Positions 61,748-64,000 of a stretch of 64,000 nt of DNA are shown piece after piece. Both the position numbers and the translations under genes were made by a program. The stretch's first letter is position 1. Each line of letters opens with the position of its first letter. This DNA comes from Nocardia sp. BMG111209 (GTDB lineage: Bacteria; Actinomycetota; Actinomycetes; Mycobacteriales; Mycobacteriaceae): contig NZ_KB907308.1 of assembly GCF_000381925.1 (NCBI RefSeq), positions 868,001 to 932,000 on the forward strand, read 5' to 3'. The notes below the pieces were generated by a model. That model saw only the letters and a program-made list of their open reading frames with translations. It had not been told where the DNA came from and made no database searches.

Positions 61748-62593
61748 ATGACCCTGCGCGCCCGCACCCCGTGGCTGCTGTTGCTCCCCTCGATCGTGCT
61801 GCTGCTGGCGCTGTTCGGCTGGCCGCTGGCACAGGCGGTGGTGCAGGCGTTCCGCGGCGGCCACGGCCTCACCGTCGGCAACTTCTCCCGTCTGTTCCAC
61901 GATCCGTATTTCCTTCCCGCCCTGCGCAATACGATTCTGCTGATCGTCATCGTGGTACCGATCCAGCTGATACTGGCGATCGCCATGACGCTGCTGGTGC
62001 AGGCGCGGCCGCGATTCCTCGCCGGGCACTTCTACCTCTGGTGCCTGCCGCTGGCGATCTCGGAGCTGGCGGCGGGCCTGGTGTGGCTGTCCGTCTTCGG
62101 CAATCGCGGTTACCTGAATTCGCTGCTGATCCGGCTCGGTCTCGCCCACGACGGCGTGCAGTGGCTGGGCTACCGGCACACCTGGACCATGCTGCTGGCC
62201 GTCGTGATCGCCGAGGTCTGGCGCGCCACCTCGCTGGTGTTCGTCATCGTGGTGGCCGGCGCGCAGCTGATCCCCCGCGACTACGACGAGGCCGCACAGG
62301 TTTTCGGCGCGAACCCCTGGCAGCGGCTGCGGCACGTCACGCTGCCGCTGCTGGCGCCGAGCCTGCAGGTGGCGCTGATCCTGCGAACGATCCTGGCGCT
62401 GCAGGCCTTCGCCGTCGCCCAGGCCCTGACCGGCCGCGACTTCCCGCTCCTGGTCGGCGAGACCTACCAGTGGTACTCGAATCTGCAGAATCCGGCCGTC
62501 GCGAGCGCGGTATCCCTGGTGGTACTGGCGATCTCGCTGATCACCGCCGCGCTGTACCTGCGGACGGTCCGGGCACCGGAGGAGGCGCGATGA
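61748..62593 (+). CDS. ABC permease, MalF/UgpA type
   Basis: 281 aa, six membrane segments, with the EAA loop EAAQVFGANPWQRLRHVTLPLL. It pairs with the permease encoded next, ATGA overlap. Starts 3 bp after the binding-protein stop. Confidence 0.88.
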   Translation: MTLRARTPWLLLLPSIVLLLALFGWPLAQAVVQAFRGGHGLTVGNFSRLFHDPYFLPALRNTILLIVIVVPIQLILAIAMTLLVQARPRFLAGHFYLWCLPLAISELAAGLVWLSVFGNRGYLNSLLIRLGLAHDGVQWLGYRHTWTMLLAVVIAEVWRATSLVFVIVVAGAQLIPRDYDEAAQVFGANPWQRLRHVTLPLLAPSLQVALILRTILALQAFAVAQALTGRDFPLLVGETYQWYSNLQNPAVASAVSLVVLAISLITAALYLRTVRAPEEAR

Positions 62594-63438
62594 CCACCGG
62601 CCTGCCGCCGATCGACCGCCGCCCGCTGCGCCGCCGGCGGTGGCGCGCGGCCGGGGTCCAGCTCGCCTGCGTCGCGGTCTCGCTGTTCATGGCGGTGCCG
62701 ATCGCGCTGATCACGCTGGCGGCCTTCTCCTCCCGCGACAGTATCGACGCCTACCCGAAAACCCTGATCCCCCGGCAGTTCTCAACCGAGACGCTGTCCT
62801 CGTTCTTCCACGCCACCGGAACCTTCCCGGCCCTGGGCAATTCGGTGCTGGTGGGTCTGTACACGGTGTTCTGGTCGTTGCTGATCGGCGCACCCGCCGG
62901 ATATGCGCTGGCGCGCTACGCCTTCCGCGGCAAGGACGCCTACCGGCTGTTCGTACTGCTGGTGCGGGCCCTGCCGATCGTGGTGCTGTCGGTGCCGCTG
63001 GCCACCATGTTCCTGCACCTGCGTCTCGACGACACGGTACTGGCCGTCACGCTGGTGCACACCGTACTGGCGCTGCCCACCACCGTGCTCATCACCGCGG
63101 GCATCTTCGTCGCGGTGCCCGCGGATCTGGAGGAGGCCGCGCAGGTGTTCGGCTGCAACCGCCGGCAGGCCGCGTGGCAGGTCGTCGTGCCGCTGGCACT
63201 GCCGGGCCTGGCCGCCGCCGCGATCTTCACCTTCGTACTCTCGTGGAACGAGATCCTCGGCGCCACCCTCGTGACCCTCGGTCACCGCACGCTGCCGGCC
63301 CAGGTGCTCACCGCGCTCGGCGAGGCGTCCACGCCGTATCGGTTCGCGGGCGGGTTCGCGTTGATCGTCCCGGCGCTGGTGTTCATTCTCGTGATGCGCC
63401 GCTATCTGCTGAACATGTGGGGGACGACGCTGCGATGA
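62590..63438 (+). CDS. ABC permease, MalG/UgpE type
   Basis: 282 aa, six membrane segments, with the EAA loop EEAAQVFGCNRRQAAWQVVV and the MalG-like start RRRRWRAAGVQLACV. Second inner-membrane subunit of the importer; ATP comes from the ATPase encoded 10 bp downstream. Confidence 0.88.
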   Translation: MTTGLPPIDRRPLRRRRWRAAGVQLACVAVSLFMAVPIALITLAAFSSRDSIDAYPKTLIPRQFSTETLSSFFHATGTFPALGNSVLVGLYTVFWSLLIGAPAGYALARYAFRGKDAYRLFVLLVRALPIVVLSVPLATMFLHLRLDDTVLAVTLVHTVLALPTTVLITAGIFVAVPADLEEAAQVFGCNRRQAAWQVVVPLALPGLAAAAIFTFVLSWNEILGATLVTLGHRTLPAQVLTALGEASTPYRFAGGFALIVPALVFILVMRRYLLNMWGTTLR

Positions 63439-63448
63439 GGGGTGTGCG

Positions 63449-64000
63449 ATGGCCGAGTTGATCCTGCGCGACCTGGTGAAGACCTATCCCGGCGGCACCA
63501 CCCGGGCCACCGACGCGGTCTCGCTGGAGATCGCCGACGGCGAGTTCATGGTGTTGCTCGGCCCGTCGGGCTGCGGCAAGACCACCCTGCTGCGGATGAT
63601 CGCCGGGCTGGAGGTGCCCGACGCCGGGCAGATCGTGCTCGGCGGGCGGGACGTCACCTATCTGGAACCGCGGCGCCGGAACCTGTCCATGGTGTTCCAG
63701 TCGTACGCGGTGTTCCCGCACAAGAAGGTCGCCGCCAACATCGGTTTCGGCCTCCGGGTGCGCGGCGTGCCCGCCGACGAGATCCGGCGCAAGGTGGCGT
63801 GGGCGGCCGAATTGCTGCAATTGACACCGTATCTGGACCGCTACCCGGCGAAACTGTCCGGCGGGCAACGGCAACGGGTCGCGGTCGCGCGCGCCATCGT
63901 CACCGACACCGATCTGCTGCTGATGGACGAACCGCTGTCGAATCTGGATGCGTTGCTGCGCATGTCCTTTCGCGCCGAGCTGAAGAAGCTGGTGAGCGAA
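63449..64000 (+). CDS. ABC importer ATPase, MalK/UgpC type, 3' end missing
   Basis: 184 codons visible, running off the window. Walker A GPSGCGKTT, Q-loop FQSYAVFPHKKV, signature LSGGQRQRVAVARA and Walker B LLLMDEPLSNLD are all present, as in CUT1-type sugar importers. The H-loop and the C-terminal regulatory domain are beyond the edge. ATG 63449 follows GAGGGGTGTGCG. Confidence 0.9.
   Translation, partial: MAELILRDLVKTYPGGTTRATDAVSLEIADGEFMVLLGPSGCGKTTLLRMIAGLEVPDAGQIVLGGRDVTYLEPRRRNLSMVFQSYAVFPHKKVAANIGFGLRVRGVPADEIRRKVAWAAELLQLTPYLDRYPAKLSGGQRQRVAVARAIVTDTDLLLMDEPLSNLDALLRMSFRAELKKLVSE

Overview
The window is a high-GC actinobacterial chromosome segment. It shows dense coding, frequent GTG starts, many 4-bp ATGA or GTGA gene overlaps, a conservon and an MSMEG_0565-0572-type gene set. 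This points to Mycobacteriales, most likely Nocardia or a close relative. Genus is inferred, because no rRNA or other marker gene is present. No tRNA, rRNA or CRISPR array was seen.

Layout. (1) 1-3543: L-lactate utilisation operon lutABC (lutC runs off the left edge), divergent from a FadR-type regulator across two identical operators. (2) 3700-5773: a cytochrome P450 convergent with a calcineurin-like phosphoesterase. (3) 5951-8553: metY-metX behind a candidate SAM riboswitch. (4) 8564-11739: a hydroxybutyrate dehydrogenase-like SDR and an MHS-type transporter, divergent from a LysR regulator. (5) 11755-18921: a seven-gene Nit1C-type operon (nitrogen-starvation protein, radical SAM, GNAT/AIR-synthase fusion, nitrilase, flavoprotein, a second nitrilase-fold protein without the catalytic Cys, glycosyltransferase). 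(6) 19325-21459: a MarR regulator and a drug-efflux MFS with a 25-bp palindromic operator. (7) 21608-23271: an intact IS1380-family element with an 11-bp terminal match and a 5-bp target duplication.

(8) 23590-32319 is the least explained and most interesting region. It encodes a two-TM protein resembling a VirD4/TraG ATPase but with a broken P-loop, a HerA/VirB4-like ATPase with intact Walker motifs, a protein with a long disordered acidic N-terminus and a HAD-like C-terminus, a nucleoside hydrolase, and a SLOG/LOG-like Rossmann protein, plus a small membrane protein on the opposite strand. No relaxase, pilus or replication genes accompany it. A membrane-linked DNA or nucleotide processing, or defence, system is the working hypothesis.

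(9) 32389-40571: a sulfonate/sulfate-ester scavenging operon (ssuABC-type transporter, flavin monooxygenase, TauD-like dioxygenase, fumarate-reductase-like flavoprotein, ferredoxin) preceded by an IclR regulator. (10) 40677-47436: a conservon (cvnABCD) followed by three P450 genes, two of which have Trp in place of the K-helix Arg. (11) 47660-55012: a pectin/unsaturated-uronate cluster (kduI, kduD and an IclR regulator on plus; a 907-aa protein, a GH88/105 hydrolase and a PfkB sugar-acid kinase on minus). (12) 55092-60331: a hypothetical protein, a PASTA/HTH protein, and a large D-2-hydroxyacid dehydrogenase-type flavo-iron-sulfur protein divergent from a GntR regulator over tandem 12-bp palindromes. 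(13) 60366-64000: an ABC importer operon for an unknown, perhaps carbohydrate, substrate, driven by a near-consensus promoter that contains a CRP-like site; its ATPase runs off the right edge.
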